Positions 7,390 through 18,524 of a stretch of DNA of 64,000 nt are shown here, in pieces. Source of the stretch: Siderastrea siderea. Taxonomy: Eukaryota > Cnidaria > Anthozoa > Scleractinia > Rhizangiidae. Below the pieces are notes generated by a model, which saw only the letters and a list, made by a program, of their open reading frames with translations, was not told where the DNA came from and made no database searches. The position numbers and the translations under genes are program-made. The stretch covers positions 32,897,304-32,961,303 of the forward strand of contig OZ034971.1 in the NCBI GenBank assembly GCA_964030785.1, read 5' to 3'. Every line of letters begins with the position of its first letter. The stretch's first letter is position 1.

Positions 7390-9300
7390 CATTTCATAAA
7401 CTACTTACTACCTAAGATTGCAAACTATGAAGCATAACTGCTTAATTTTTCCTATTTTTCGTATCCTTTCTTCCTCTCCTCTATTAATTTTGCATGTTAT
7501 TTTCTGTAATTCCTGTACTTCTTGCCTGTAATTCCTAAAAGCTGCCAATTAATGTATTTAGTTATTTATCCTTATTTGTTACTTATCCTTATTTCACTGC
7601 TGTACCTTTGTAGCTCCGCCTGCCTCGATTCCCCCCCCCCCTCTCGATTAGCTTCTGCTGTTTGCGCGTGGAACCGAATCTTCAATTATCCCTATTTTAG
7701 CACTAAATAATCTTTGTATTTAATAATATATATATTTTGTGTATTTGTGAATAACATTGACAGAACACAGTAAATCGTGAAATTTCTCTTCTGGATTGCG
7801 ATCTGTAACGATTTGAAAACTGTACGCACACAAAAATGGCGTCATTTCAGCGTGCCGAGATTATACTCTCGTAAGGCACGCTCAATTTCAGTCAAAACAA
7901 ACATTGTGTCATAAAAAGAATGATAAAATAAAAAACAATGTCCGGCAAAGAACTTGCCTATCTGAAAGTTAATTGATGCGTGTATATCTATTTCATTATT
8001 TTTGTGCGAAATAAATAAGAGAATAATAATAAAAATTTCATCTGTGCTGGTGTATGTTTCTAGGGGTGCCCGGTGGTGATTCCTGGAAGTGCTAATGAAG
8101 CCCTAGTTTGATATTTAAAAAAATCCATGGAGCAAAACAGAGCCAAAATCATATAAGTCATATGACCCTTCCACAAATGCAAAATGGGCAATGGCAGGTT
8201 GCCAAAAAGATGAAAAGGAGACCCCCAAAATACCTTGGTAAAGAATTTCAGGCCAAAAATCACCCATACCTCCCCGTCACTTTAAAACGCGAGTCCCCTG
8301 GGGGGGGGGGGGGGGGCGGGGTTGGGGGGAGGGGAGTTAGTCTTGTTGTACTCTTAGATATTTACAGCAGCTTCAATATTGTCTTTCGGGTATCTTATTG
8401 TTTAGGACGAATTAGTAGTCGTAATTCGTTATTACCAATTTCCTTTCAGAAAAAAAGCATACTCTAGTTATGCATTTAAACCTTTTCATAAACATCCAAA
8501 TTTGTTGCAAGAGCATGCTAGTTGAAAAACATCATCGCCTTTTGCACGCACTTTTTACCTATTTTTTTGAATATGCTATTGATTGTATTACTTGGTATTC
8601 TTATTGTGTCTCTTCTTGATTTGACAATTTGCGTGGATGCTGTTCTTCCAGCTACATACCATTGCTACGTCCAAATGTTTCCCAGTATATACAAGTTATA
8701 CGGAAGAACGCTAAATCTTACCGATTTGATTAGAAGCTTACCATCGCTGGACAAAAGTACTTGGGACACAGCTTAGAATTGAAGAGCCAAGAAAGAACTG
8801 ATTTTGCCTTTCGCTCAAAGGAATGATGCCATGTCCTTTCCAACGAGTTCCCCTTACCCCACTCCTCCCCTCCAAAACAATGTTGAAAAGTGAGAAGAAG
8901 AGAAAAAGGTGGTTTCAATCTGGTACCCAAAACAAAAAAAAACAATGGATAATTTTCAAAGTTAAAAAAATTGTTAAAAGTTAAAGCATTAGGATAGAAC
9001 ATCAAGAAAAACTAGGACTCAACTTACCTCGTAGTTTCAGGAAACGAATCCTGCGAGGAAGGTCTGAAATTCATCTCAGCAAATACAAGGACGGCTGCAC
9101 AAAAGCTTGAAGGCTACACGTGTTGCTACCTTGTCGTATGTAAATTTTTTGTTTGTTGTTTTTGGTTTTCCCCTCGCTTCACGCTTGGTTTTTATTTTGC
9201 ATATTTATATAGCTCATCTCACACGTGCAAAAAGAATTGTCACATTCTGATTGGCTGTTTGTTTGTAAACTTAAGACTAACCCATGAACCCTGCTTGAGT
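7390..9300. other. Gene-poor stretch, no supported gene
   Basis: I see no convincing exon here. There is a G-rich run at 8300-8335. A short open frame at 8573-8776 begins with a hydrophobic, signal-like segment (MLLIVLLGILIVSLL) but lacks any other support. Confidence 0.5.
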
Positions 9301-9301
9301 A

Positions 9302-9431
9302 TAACTATAGTTAGAGTGTATTGTTTTGGATCACCGAGGCGTAAATTTTCTAACTATAGTTAGAGCGAACAGAGAAGCGGTCACATTACCGAAATAGCTA
9401 ACTATAGTTATCCCCGTCTTAACTATAGTTA
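9302..9431. repeat. Four copies of the palindrome TAACTATAGTTA
   Basis: Exact 12-bp palindromes occur at 9302, 9351, 9399 and 9420. The last two lie inside a wider inverted pair, GCGGTCACAT at 9377-9386 and ATGTGACCGC at 9441-9450. This could be the end of a non-autonomous transposon or a cluster of binding sites. Confidence 0.8.
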
Positions 9432-9535
9432 GTAGCCCAGATGTGACCGCAGCCAATATGGTGATAAAAATAAATTTAAATGGTGAAATAAATTTTACTA
9501 TTTCCTACAATTTGCACGTGTTTCTCGTGTGCCAC

Positions 9536-10308
9536 GTAACTAAGGGTTACGCACGTTGCGTCACCAGCTCAAATTTTTCCCTGAGCCTCGTTTGTACGAA
9601 ATTCTTTACAAGCAAGTGGCAACTCGACCGTGCTGTTGTGTGCTGTCAGGTCTTGAATACGAAGCTATTGTTTATTGCCCACTTTTAAATAATTCGCTTC
9701 AGTGTATTTTGCGTAATTTTAGCCGCGTATTCGAGGGCAAGAAAATATAACGCAAAGCAATGTATAGGATAGTGGAAAGAAAGTATAAGCGATTAGATTC
9801 TCATCCATCAGGAACACTCTTGGCAGAGAATGAGCAAGTTTGGACAAGTCTATTGTTCCTCCAAAGAACGTTAATGAGAATCCACAGCATTTTATTCATG
9901 AGATTGGTTAAAAGCAGAACAGGACATTAGTGATAAACGTGACAAACTGGTCAACAAACCGGACAAACCTGTTGGTATACTAAGAATAGAACATGTCATC
10001 ACCCCACTTTAATGAGATTCCTCCGCATTTTATTCATGAAATAAAGACAATACCCTATGACGTCATCAATGTCAATGTACTCCCCGCAAAATTAACGACT
10101 TTCTTCCCCACAAAAACGGAGTAACCGGTCCCTACTTTACTACTAAAACAATATTCCAAAGTAGCAAAGTTAAGAAAGAATAATCACACAACAGCAGGGT
10201 CGAGTTGCCACTTGCTTGCAAAGAATTTCGTACAAACGAGGCTTGGGGAAAAATTTGAGCTGGTGACGCAACGTGCGTAACCCTTATTTACATGACATAG
10301 TTACGTGG
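9536..10308. repeat. Foldback element with arms of about 105-120 bp
   Basis: The arm at 9536-9642 (GGTTACGCACGTTGCGTCAC and what follows) returns as an inverted copy at 10187-10308. About 540 bp lie between them, with no gene. A related single copy is at about 24970-25065. The structure suggests a non-autonomous DNA transposon. Confidence 0.7.
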
Positions 10309-10734
10309 GTACATATGGAAAGTAAATTTTCTAAAAACAGTTTTCTTACAGTTACCTTTTCTCATTTGCATTACAATGTTTTTGAACGTTGATGTGAGGC
10401 AGTTTCGGGCAATTTTGCAGTTTTTGCTCGACATTTCCTCATGACCGCGTTCAAAAACGTTGTAGTTTCAGGATCACGGAGTTAGTTTTGACTCTGACTG
10501 GATCACCGTGGCATAAATAAATAAAAGTGTTTATTATCATAACTGTAAATGGGGCTATTGAGCAATAAGTTGGATCGATACGACACAATCGTGCTTAAAC
10601 CCAGTCACACTAAAGTGGGCTACTGATTGGAAAAGGAGGAAACAAACGAAACAAATGTATGTAAATGACAACTGGGACAGGAACCTTTTCCATGTCAACA
10701 AAAAATTGTTTACTTATTAAAGATTACGGTGGCT

Positions 10735-10862
10735 CGATCGGGTTTTTGAGTGACGATACCTTTCAACTTTGTTGAAAGGTATTGGACAACTAGTGTACCA
10801 CAGTGACCAACATAATAGAAAATCGATCGTTGCTGCTGTCTTAGAGAAAGATGAAAGTTTTA
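10735..10862. repeat. Repeat copy with a 12-bp-arm hairpin
   Basis: This segment contains a perfect hairpin at 10756-10782 (ATACCTTTCAAC, 3-base loop). The whole block recurs in inverted orientation near 21025-21150, upstream of the first GPCR gene. The stretches 10310-10735 and 10863-11880 hold no gene that I can support. Confidence 0.6.
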
Positions 10863-11884
10863 AATGAGGCAAGTTTCATTGAAATATGGGTTGTTTACCG
10901 TTTACAGGGGGAAACTGTTTGGTCTACGGTTTGTGCACATAGTAAGCAGCAAAACCGCCCGAATGGAAAATTTCGTTGGAGGTTAGCATGCACCATTTAT
11001 GCAATTCACTCTAATTTACAGAGAGTCTCAAAGTAGTTTGACTGTTGGCGCAGAACCTGAAACTGGTTGCGGAGCTCCTTTACTGCCGAAGGCCACAAGA
11101 GCGGAGCACCATACTCAGAAATTATATATCCATGCGACTCAATTTTGATGGTCGCGACGTCACGTGTCCGTACGATATACCTTGTAGCATACTTCATGTA
11201 AAATATTAGAAGTGTCTGAATACTCGCGCGAAAAATAGCGTGAAAAATAGTGGACTACCCCGCTCGAACTAACACTTCAGTCTAAACCATCTTTTATGAG
11301 GCGTTAAGTAAAAAAGATTACTCTCATGGATATTTTAACACAATTACGACGTGTTCTTGGAAATGACTGTTCCCCACACGTTATTACAGAATAGATACTG
11401 ACTTCTCATTAAGGTATCTTGACATGCTGCGAATGAAGACGTCCTTATAATAGCTCTATATGAAAAGGAAAAGACCTGAAGGATTGCTTTAAACTTGACG
11501 GCGTAGATAAAAGAAATTGAAGAGCTTGAAGAGAAGATATCTTCGTCCGAGGACATACTTGTTTTTTTTTTTTTCAGAGAATATCTGGTAAGCAACCATC
11601 TGCAAAGGGCCACTCGAGCAGTAATCTTTAGTTTAGATTTTCAAGTACTTCTCAGTTCACTTAAACGAGTATATTCCATATGTGATTGTAGATTTACGTC
11701 GAAAGAATTGTTTAATTGAGCGAGTTTACGTGTTTACGATAATTTTCTTGACATTTTTTAAAAACTTGTAAACATTCGTTCAAAATAGCCGTGAAAATAT
11801 TCTCTTCTCAAGCTGAATTGCTTGCGGGTAACTTTTTCTCGAGGCGAAATAAATTGCTTTTGATTGTGTTTTCTTCCAGTGGCC

Positions 11885-12560
11885 TGTAACTACGAAAGAC
11901 AGTTCATCTATATAAAAGATGTCCTTGTTTGTTTCTAAAAGGTTTGGAACCAAAAAATTATTCCCGGATCCGATCGTGATAAAAGAAACTCTTAGCGGTC
12001 AGCTTAGCCGCTTGCAATAGGTGAGATTTCATAAGGAATCGACTAAGGAAACAGAATTGAGAGGGGAACTTGATTTGTCCATGCATGGTAGACCCTAAAT
12101 AAAATGCCGCTGAATTACTCTTGTTTCATTGTGTTCTTTACAAATAAAAACGTGAAGTCAGAGTGTAAAAACAAAGCATGAACAAAATGCAGACCGCCAT
12201 GGAAACCGTTTGTTTTGGTTTATTTTCTTAAACATAGGACTTTTCATCACGATTTTCAACATATACAACGGTAATTTTTCTTTCATCGCTGGGCGGCATT
12301 CTTTGCAAAGTTGAAGAAGAACATCTGTGATCCTAGGGTTTTTCTATTTAAACGCTGTTTCAACCGTAAAGTACAGAGTTTCTTTACGCAAGGTCTCTAG
12401 AAACTCTGCATCTCGTATGCAAGAAATCACGAAATACGCTTCCCTCTAAAACTTTCAAACACAAGTTTCCCTCTGTGTTTAATAACAAGGAGTTCACCTA
12501 GAAGTGTATCAGTCTTAAATTCTAGCAGAGAAAAAGACTAAAAATGTCCGATGACAAGAC
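11885..12560. repeat. Host repeat block, direct copy at about 16928-17535
   Basis: The block from CTACGAAAGACAG to GATGACAAGACTT recurs 5 kb downstream with many substitutions but the same order. It is either an old segmental duplication or a long dispersed repeat. No coding frame is conserved between the copies. Confidence 0.65.
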
Positions 12561-12789
12561 TTAACGGAAGTAATTTTTGTCACCATTTGAATGGAAAGCC
12601 CGTCATTCTTCCGCACCAGTCCATATTGTCACAACACACTAAACACAATACAGAGAAGGGCATTGAAAGCGAGAAATGATGTACTGAAGAGACCTATACT
12701 GTACTGCGGGGTGCATTATAATCTTGTCCATGCGTACGATGTCAAGGCAAACTGTTATAACTAAGTTTATGTAAACATAATAATATATA

Positions 12790-13330
12790 GCTTTAGCCAT
12801 GCCTAAAAGCGGAGCCGCCAAGGAATAAACTGGTGCTCGTTTCTCAAAAATAGTCGTGAAACTTTTCGGTCTGAAATATATTTCGGGGCTTTCCTTGGCT
12901 CGTTCGCTTTCGCAAAGTGTCTCTCAAAAAGCCCGAACGGTGTTCCGAATTGTCCTCCAATATTTTGAGGATCTGTTCCGTAAAACCAAGCTTGAAAGGT
13001 CATAATAGAGGCTAAGCACAGCTTGATTTTTTTTTCGGGCATTAAACTGTACACATATTTTACTCAGGAGCCGTCTTCCTTGGTTTTTGCGATGTTTCCA
13101 TATCCTGTCATTAACTGTCAAGGCTTGTCAAATCTCCTTGGATTATTGGCTGTTCGCTTGAATGAACTTGAAACGGCGCTCATTTACAACAACAAAGTAA
13201 GACTTACTCTGAAGTAAATGGGTTATCTTCATCGCGTTCGGATGTTCAGTTAACAAATAACATGAACTGCCACTATTAGTCTGGTCAAAAAGTTATGCCA
13301 TCTATGATGCCATCAAGATTGAAAACAAAC
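12790..13330. repeat. Host repeat block, direct copy at about 25080-25580
   Basis: The block begins with CCAAGGAATAAACTGGTGCTCG (compare 25098) and runs through ATATATTTCGGGGCTTTC to the AAATGGGTTATC segment. The order is conserved across about 500 bp. The stretch 13330-15480 holds no gene that I can support. Confidence 0.65.
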
Positions 13331-15479
13331 AAACACCAAACACACTTTAAGGTGGCTCCATATGGTTTTTCAGCGCGCGAGGAATGGGAACTAAATCGGC
13401 GCAAGCGCGCGCGCGAGGAGTGCGACAGTCCAAGTCAGTTGACATGTGCCAATCAACCTCCCAGGCGAACTTTTCCAAAGTCTGATTGAGGCATCTTTAT
13501 GGCTTACCTTTTCAAAACCTGTCGAGCACATAGCAGTGAAATTATGAAAAGCCTTTAGTTTAATCGCTTTTGTAGCTGACAGTTGCAGTCCTACGATTGT
13601 CCTACGATTGTAGAACTGGGTTGATTGCGATCTTCAAGTTCAAACAACACAGAGAGGACTGAAAACGTTGCACGAATTATTACGCGCCTTCAAGAATTTT
13701 GCGTGAAGAACTTCTTTCCGTTCTCAACTTGAAATATCAGTGCTGTCCAGGTCAGCTGTCGAGAAGCTCTGGGATGAGAAGCTTAAGTTTGTTTGGAGAT
13801 TAAGTGTAAGTATTTTTTTGGAAAAGTGCTTTAGTTTTTGCTTTTCTAACTAGCCGTGAGTCTATTTTTTGTCGGGTAAGGTATCTCTACGGCCGTTCTC
13901 ATACGGTTTCAGCAAAATACAGTTGACTTGTGAATTTTATTGAGCGACGAATAGGTTACATACTTGTAGCGAGGTAACAGTTGTCAATGAATTTTGATAG
14001 AAGTTGAAACTCAAAAGGACGCTTATATTTCAGTGTCTATTTATCAGTCACCAGTAGCCTTTGATCTAAGTTTGACTTGTGTTTACAAGGTGCGACTTCA
14101 AAAACTCCGGTGGTCTGAAATAAAACCGAAAATTGAAAAAAGTTCAATAATATTGTACCTAAGCTCAAATACAATTTTTTTTTTACAAAATATTATGCCT
14201 AGAATGACGGCATTCAGTGAACGAATAAAGTATGAGTATCGAGTTGAAGGCCGGTTCCAAAACAGTCGGCGTTTAGCAGGCGTTCTGTTGACTTGTTGAA
14301 CCTATCACGCAGAAAAAAATGTGGTCTTTTTCAAAACGTATAATTTCTTGTGGATATTTTTGTTCCCTTTCTCCAACGTCTGCCTTTGAAAGCTTATTTA
14401 TATACCATTTGCTATTCCATGCAGTTATCAAACACGCAAGTAGCCGCAACAACGCGGGTCTCGGCAGGCAAAATATTGAGCTTACAACATAAAAAGAACG
14501 AGCTTCCTGCTTTGCTTGGGTAGCATACCAGAATGACACTGTTCTAAGAGTAAACATGACCGCTTTAGTTTTTTCTTGAACATCGGTTGTAACAAGTTAA
14601 TGGTAAAAATGAAACTGAAAGTGGTTTAATGATTCCGCGTTCTGGAAAAAGAAATTAATTGCTGCTGGCAATAAAGTGGCGGCTTCGTTCAAGTTTTAGT
14701 ATCACGAATCGATATCATTTTTCTTCTTTTTTGTAAAATGTTTGTTTGTTTCTTTATTTTTGCGAATTTTTGGTCACATGGACCCTTTACAGTAAAGGAA
14801 AGCAGTTGTCCAGAAAAATGTTTTTCTTTAATTTGGAAAGAAAAGCGCTAGAAAAGCTTTTCTACCGCTTACCCGCGTGCTGTCCACGCTCGTCCACTTA
14901 ACTCGTCCACGCAAAAGGAATTATGAGCATGCGCAACCCATTGCGCAACCCCGTAACTTGAAGAATTTTTATTTTGGTAACGTGAAGAAAAAAGGTAGGT
15001 TTTGAGGCATTTTCAAACGCTTATTGCGAGCTTTCCACTCGGTGAAATTTTTTAAAATTGGAACATTTGTAGGATTTTCGTGTTCTTCAGTCATATTAAA
15101 GTAAGAGTAATTTTTGTACATGCACTTCTGCATTAATCGTCGAAAACGAAAATTCACTATTCTGGCAAATCTTATGTCCAAAACTTCTCACAGCTTTGCC
15201 AGCTGAGACTTCTGAAACGACAACATCTTTACAACAAAAATAGCGAAAATTCACCGTGTAAAAACCAAGAAATGATGTGAAGAAACTGGGTAGGCTTGAA
15301 CAATGAGCCAAACAACTATATCAGTGGTTGCCATGGAAACGGACCAGGCCCAGAAAATGGGCCTTTTTCCAAAAGTATAAGGCCTAGGCTAGTTGCTTTT
15401 GTAGCTTTTCTCTAGTGAAATGTAAATCAATTTCCTCAAAATCGTTAAGAAAGTTATTTATATTTGTCTCTTGAAACTG

Positions 15480-15965
15480 GTGAGAAACTGTATGGAGCCA
15501 CCTTAAATTATGGCATAAGTTTTGCGGATGCGAAGTAAGCCTATATAAACTTCGGCGCTTTGAGGAACCCAAAATACTTTTTTCGGAAGCTTTTCGGATG
15601 AAAAAGCTTCTAGGACAACAAAATCGACAGTTGCACAAACCGACCCGACAGTTGAAATTGACAGCAAATTATTCGCCGTAAGTGATGCTTGTGCAGTTGC
15701 CTTGCGACTGTGCTTTGACCTACTGTTATGAATAAACAAACACAAAATAATAAACACAGAAATCATTTTTGAGAAAGTTTATTCGAAAACCCATAAGTTT
15801 ATACTTAAATGCAATTCGCGTTACACTTCCAGTACGGCGGTGGGTCCGTCCACGCGAGTGAAATCGGCCGTGCATGGCAAAATATTCAAGACTACATCTG
15901 TCACAAATCTGAGCGCGTTTTCTAATAATTTTTTAAAGTCAAAAGTAAATGACACAGTTCTAATG
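15480..15965. repeat. Host repeat block related to 25640-26870
   Basis: A segment with CATAAGTTTTGCGG, a TATAAA box and TTTTCGGAAGCTTTTCGG is single here. It appears three times in tandem at about 25670, 25870 and 26075, and the following part (GTTTATTCGAAAACCCATA) is also shared with 26615-26870. Confidence 0.65.
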
Positions 15966-15985
15966 AAATAAATTACATTTCCATT

Positions 15986-16290
15986 TCAAAATCTAATTTC
16001 TTTGACCGTAATACTCAAAATCATGCACTTAAACCCTTTAAAAACTTCACTTACTCGGTTGTGTTTCAGAACAAGGCAAGTTCTTCGCCGTGAAGAAAAC
16101 AAAGCGATAAAGTCCTTCGAAGGCAGCTTTCGTAACTTCAACTTTTCGCCTTCTACCAGTATTCTTTTGAACTTTTTCTTTCCATTTATAGAAATAAGGT
16201 GTTTTTTCTCAAGTTTAAACCTACAGTACTGTCGAGCAATCGTTTTGCTAAATAAAATTAAGCTTTTTAAAGAAACCTTATTTTGAAAAG
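15986..16290 (-). pseudogene. L1-type LINE reverse transcriptase fragment
   Basis: On the minus strand this reads FSKTIARQYCRFKLEKKHLI, then LKHNRVSEVFKGFK, which matches the region between reverse transcriptase and C-terminal domain of L1-like ORF2 proteins and is shared with the longer fragment at 28947-29530. The rest of the ORF2 protein is absent. It is a dead, truncated copy. Confidence 0.5.
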
Positions 16291-16560
16291 CGACGATGGT
16301 GATGCGATTTCCCGCCAAGAAAACGCGGTTGCCCAAAAGTATTGCACAATTTCCCGCCAAGAAAAGATGGCATCCTCCACCCCCCGGTCGGGTTGTCTTG
16401 GGACTTCCCTCCCCCTCCCCCAGAGTCTGTACGGACGGACGGACGGACGGATGGACGGATGGACGCTGACGTCACAACCAAAATTTTTCGGGTCGATAGG
16501 TTACCAAATTTGCTTAGCAATGGAGCTCCGCTGGCGGGCTTTGCCCGCAGGCTCCGCTAT
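16290..16560. repeat. Dispersed repeat with GGAC microsatellite, copy at 29545-29760
   Basis: The block with GATTTCCCGCCAAGAAAA (twice), TCTGTACGGACGGACGGACG and GACGTCACAACCAAAATTTT is shared with 29545-29760, and in both places it lies next to an L1 fragment. It was therefore probably mobilised or duplicated together with that fragment. I recall similar sequences as common repeats in coral genomes. Confidence 0.6.
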
Positions 16561-16573
16561 CAACCCTAGCCTT

Positions 16574-16701
16574 GGTGTGTGTGGTCGCGGAGTGGAGAGA
16601 CGCGCGAATTGTTTGTTTTGTTTTTTTTCGTTTTCAGGTGACGCGAGTTCAAACCTCACAACTTTACTATTTTGTGTCTCCAATTTTTTCTTTTTTCCGT
16701 T

Positions 16702-16795
<94 letters not shown>

Positions 16796-16823
16796 CTCTT
16801 TCTCTTTTTCTTTCTTTTTTTTT

Positions 16824-16863
<40 letters not shown>

Positions 16864-16870
16864 TTTTGTG
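16574..16870 (+). mobile_element. tRNA-derived SINE-like copy with an expanded TTTC tail
   Basis: A box A-like segment (GTGGTCGCGGAGTGGAGAG) is followed by a box B-like GAGTTCAAACCTCAC at 16645-16660. An uninterrupted run of TTTC-type repeats then fills about 16699-16863. SINE tails are often simple repeats, so the microsatellite probably grew from the tail of this copy. A related copy is at 17926. Confidence 0.5.
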
Positions 16871-17848
16871 GTTGTTTCGGTTTGAATGTAGGCCTATGAT
16901 TGCGTTTTCGGTGGCCAGTGGAAAATCATGAACTATGAAAGACAGCACATCTATGTAAAAGACGTCCTTCTTTTATTTCTAGACGTTTGAAACAAAATAA
17001 TAATTCCCGGACCTTTCAGCAGTCAGCTTTGCTGCTTGCAATAGATGAGATTTCATGAAGGAACGACAGGAGCAACTTGGTTTGTCCTCATGGTAGACCC
17101 TAAATTAAATACCGCTGAATTACTCTTATTTTAACCTGTTCTTTAAACGCGAAGACAATGCGTGAAAACAAAGCATAAACAAAATGCAGACCGCCATGGA
17201 AACAGATTTTTGGGTTCATTTTCTCAAAGGTAGGGCTTTTCATTACCGGTTTACAATGGTAGTATTTCTTTCATCGCAGGGCGGTATTCTTTACAAAGTT
17301 GAAGAATAGCATTTTGATCCTAGAGTTTCTCAATTCAAACGCAAAGTACGTTGTTTCTTTAGGCGAGATCACTAGAAACTCTGCATCTCGAACGCAAGAA
17401 ATCACGGAATACGCTTCCTTCTAAGACTTTCAAAACACAAGTTTCTGTCTGTTTAATAATTAGGAGTTCAGCCTAAAGTCTACAAATAAGCTTAATTTAA
17501 TTTCTAAAATAGATGCCCAATGACAAGACTTTTGATTAAAGAAGACATCGAAAAACATTTTAAAAGAAATATTGACGCAAGAACATGACGTCTCGACGTC
17601 ATCCTGTCGCCATTATCAAATGCAAATTATTAAAATTTTGAGTTAGAATATATAACAGTTTAAGTGTGAAAAAGAAAACGAATAATGTCAGTTAATTAGA
17701 AAAATGTCAGCTAATTAAACAATTTAGCACGGAAGGAGTCTGCTTGCGTGTCTGGAGCCGGTTTCCTTTCCTTTATCAAACTTGCCTTTGCATTTTTTCA
17801 GGATGCTAAATTGTTCGTGCATATTTGGTCGGTCGAGGTTGCGACATT

Positions 17849-17906
17849 CTCGGAGATGTTTCTCAAACATACCGTGGGTACTTAGCTGTTGGGAAACATC
17901 TCCGAG
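17849..17906. repeat. Inverted repeat with 14-bp arms
   Basis: CTCGGAGATGTTTC at 17849-17862 is matched by its exact reverse complement at 17893-17906, with a 30-base loop. Confidence 0.75.
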
Positions 17907-17925
17907 AGAGTCACAGTTCTTCTTC

Positions 17926-18060
17926 GGTGGTGCAGTGGTTAGATGCACAAATAATCCGATTATGTTTTGTACCTTTTTCAAGTGGCGCGTGTTCAAACCT
18001 CACATTTTCACTATTTTTCTCTCATGCTGTTTTCTTTTTTTTTTTTTTGGTTTTTTGTTC
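17926..18060 (+). mobile_element. tRNA-derived SINE-like copy
   Basis: GGTGGTGCAGTGGTTAG at 17926 resembles box A, and GTTCAAACCTCAC at 17991 resembles box B. A T-rich tail follows. The second half is shared with the copy at 16574-16670. The stretches 17535-17849 and 18060-18525 hold no supported gene. Confidence 0.45.
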
Positions 18061-18524
18061 CGTTTTGGTTTTCTTATCTCCATTCCTTGACTTCCTTCCT
18101 TTGTAATGGGTTTTTATTTCCATTATTATCGTAAATGGTAAATATTAAACCGAAACGCAATTTATGAAACCGCAGAAGAAACCGCAAACATCAAACCAAA
18201 AAAATGCACTATCTTTCTTAGTCCTCTTTTGTTTTTCAACGGAGGTTTTGAGGAGCTCCGCTGTCAGGCTAGCCTAACTAGATATATTTAATAGAAAAAC
18301 GTAAATGGCACATAAATTTCCGTTTGTGAATTTTGCACTTCCTTTCAAAACTTTCAAAACATCCCGTTTTCTCCGGAAATTTTCCGTTTGGGAAACGGAA
18401 ATTTGTCTTTCCATTTACATTCCAACCGAAATTTCCCGATTTTTAGGGGAAAGGGTAAACAACCATTACGATGCAATGACGTCATCCCCCATTTTACAGG
18501 AGAGTCAACTACTTGTCAAGCACT

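Noticed and set aside
13994..14299. A 101-residue frame in the host region
   Set aside because: No motif, poor start context and no splice structure; probably chance.
16667..16948. KERKKERK and FFLSFFLS frames
   Set aside because: They are translations of the TTTC microsatellite.
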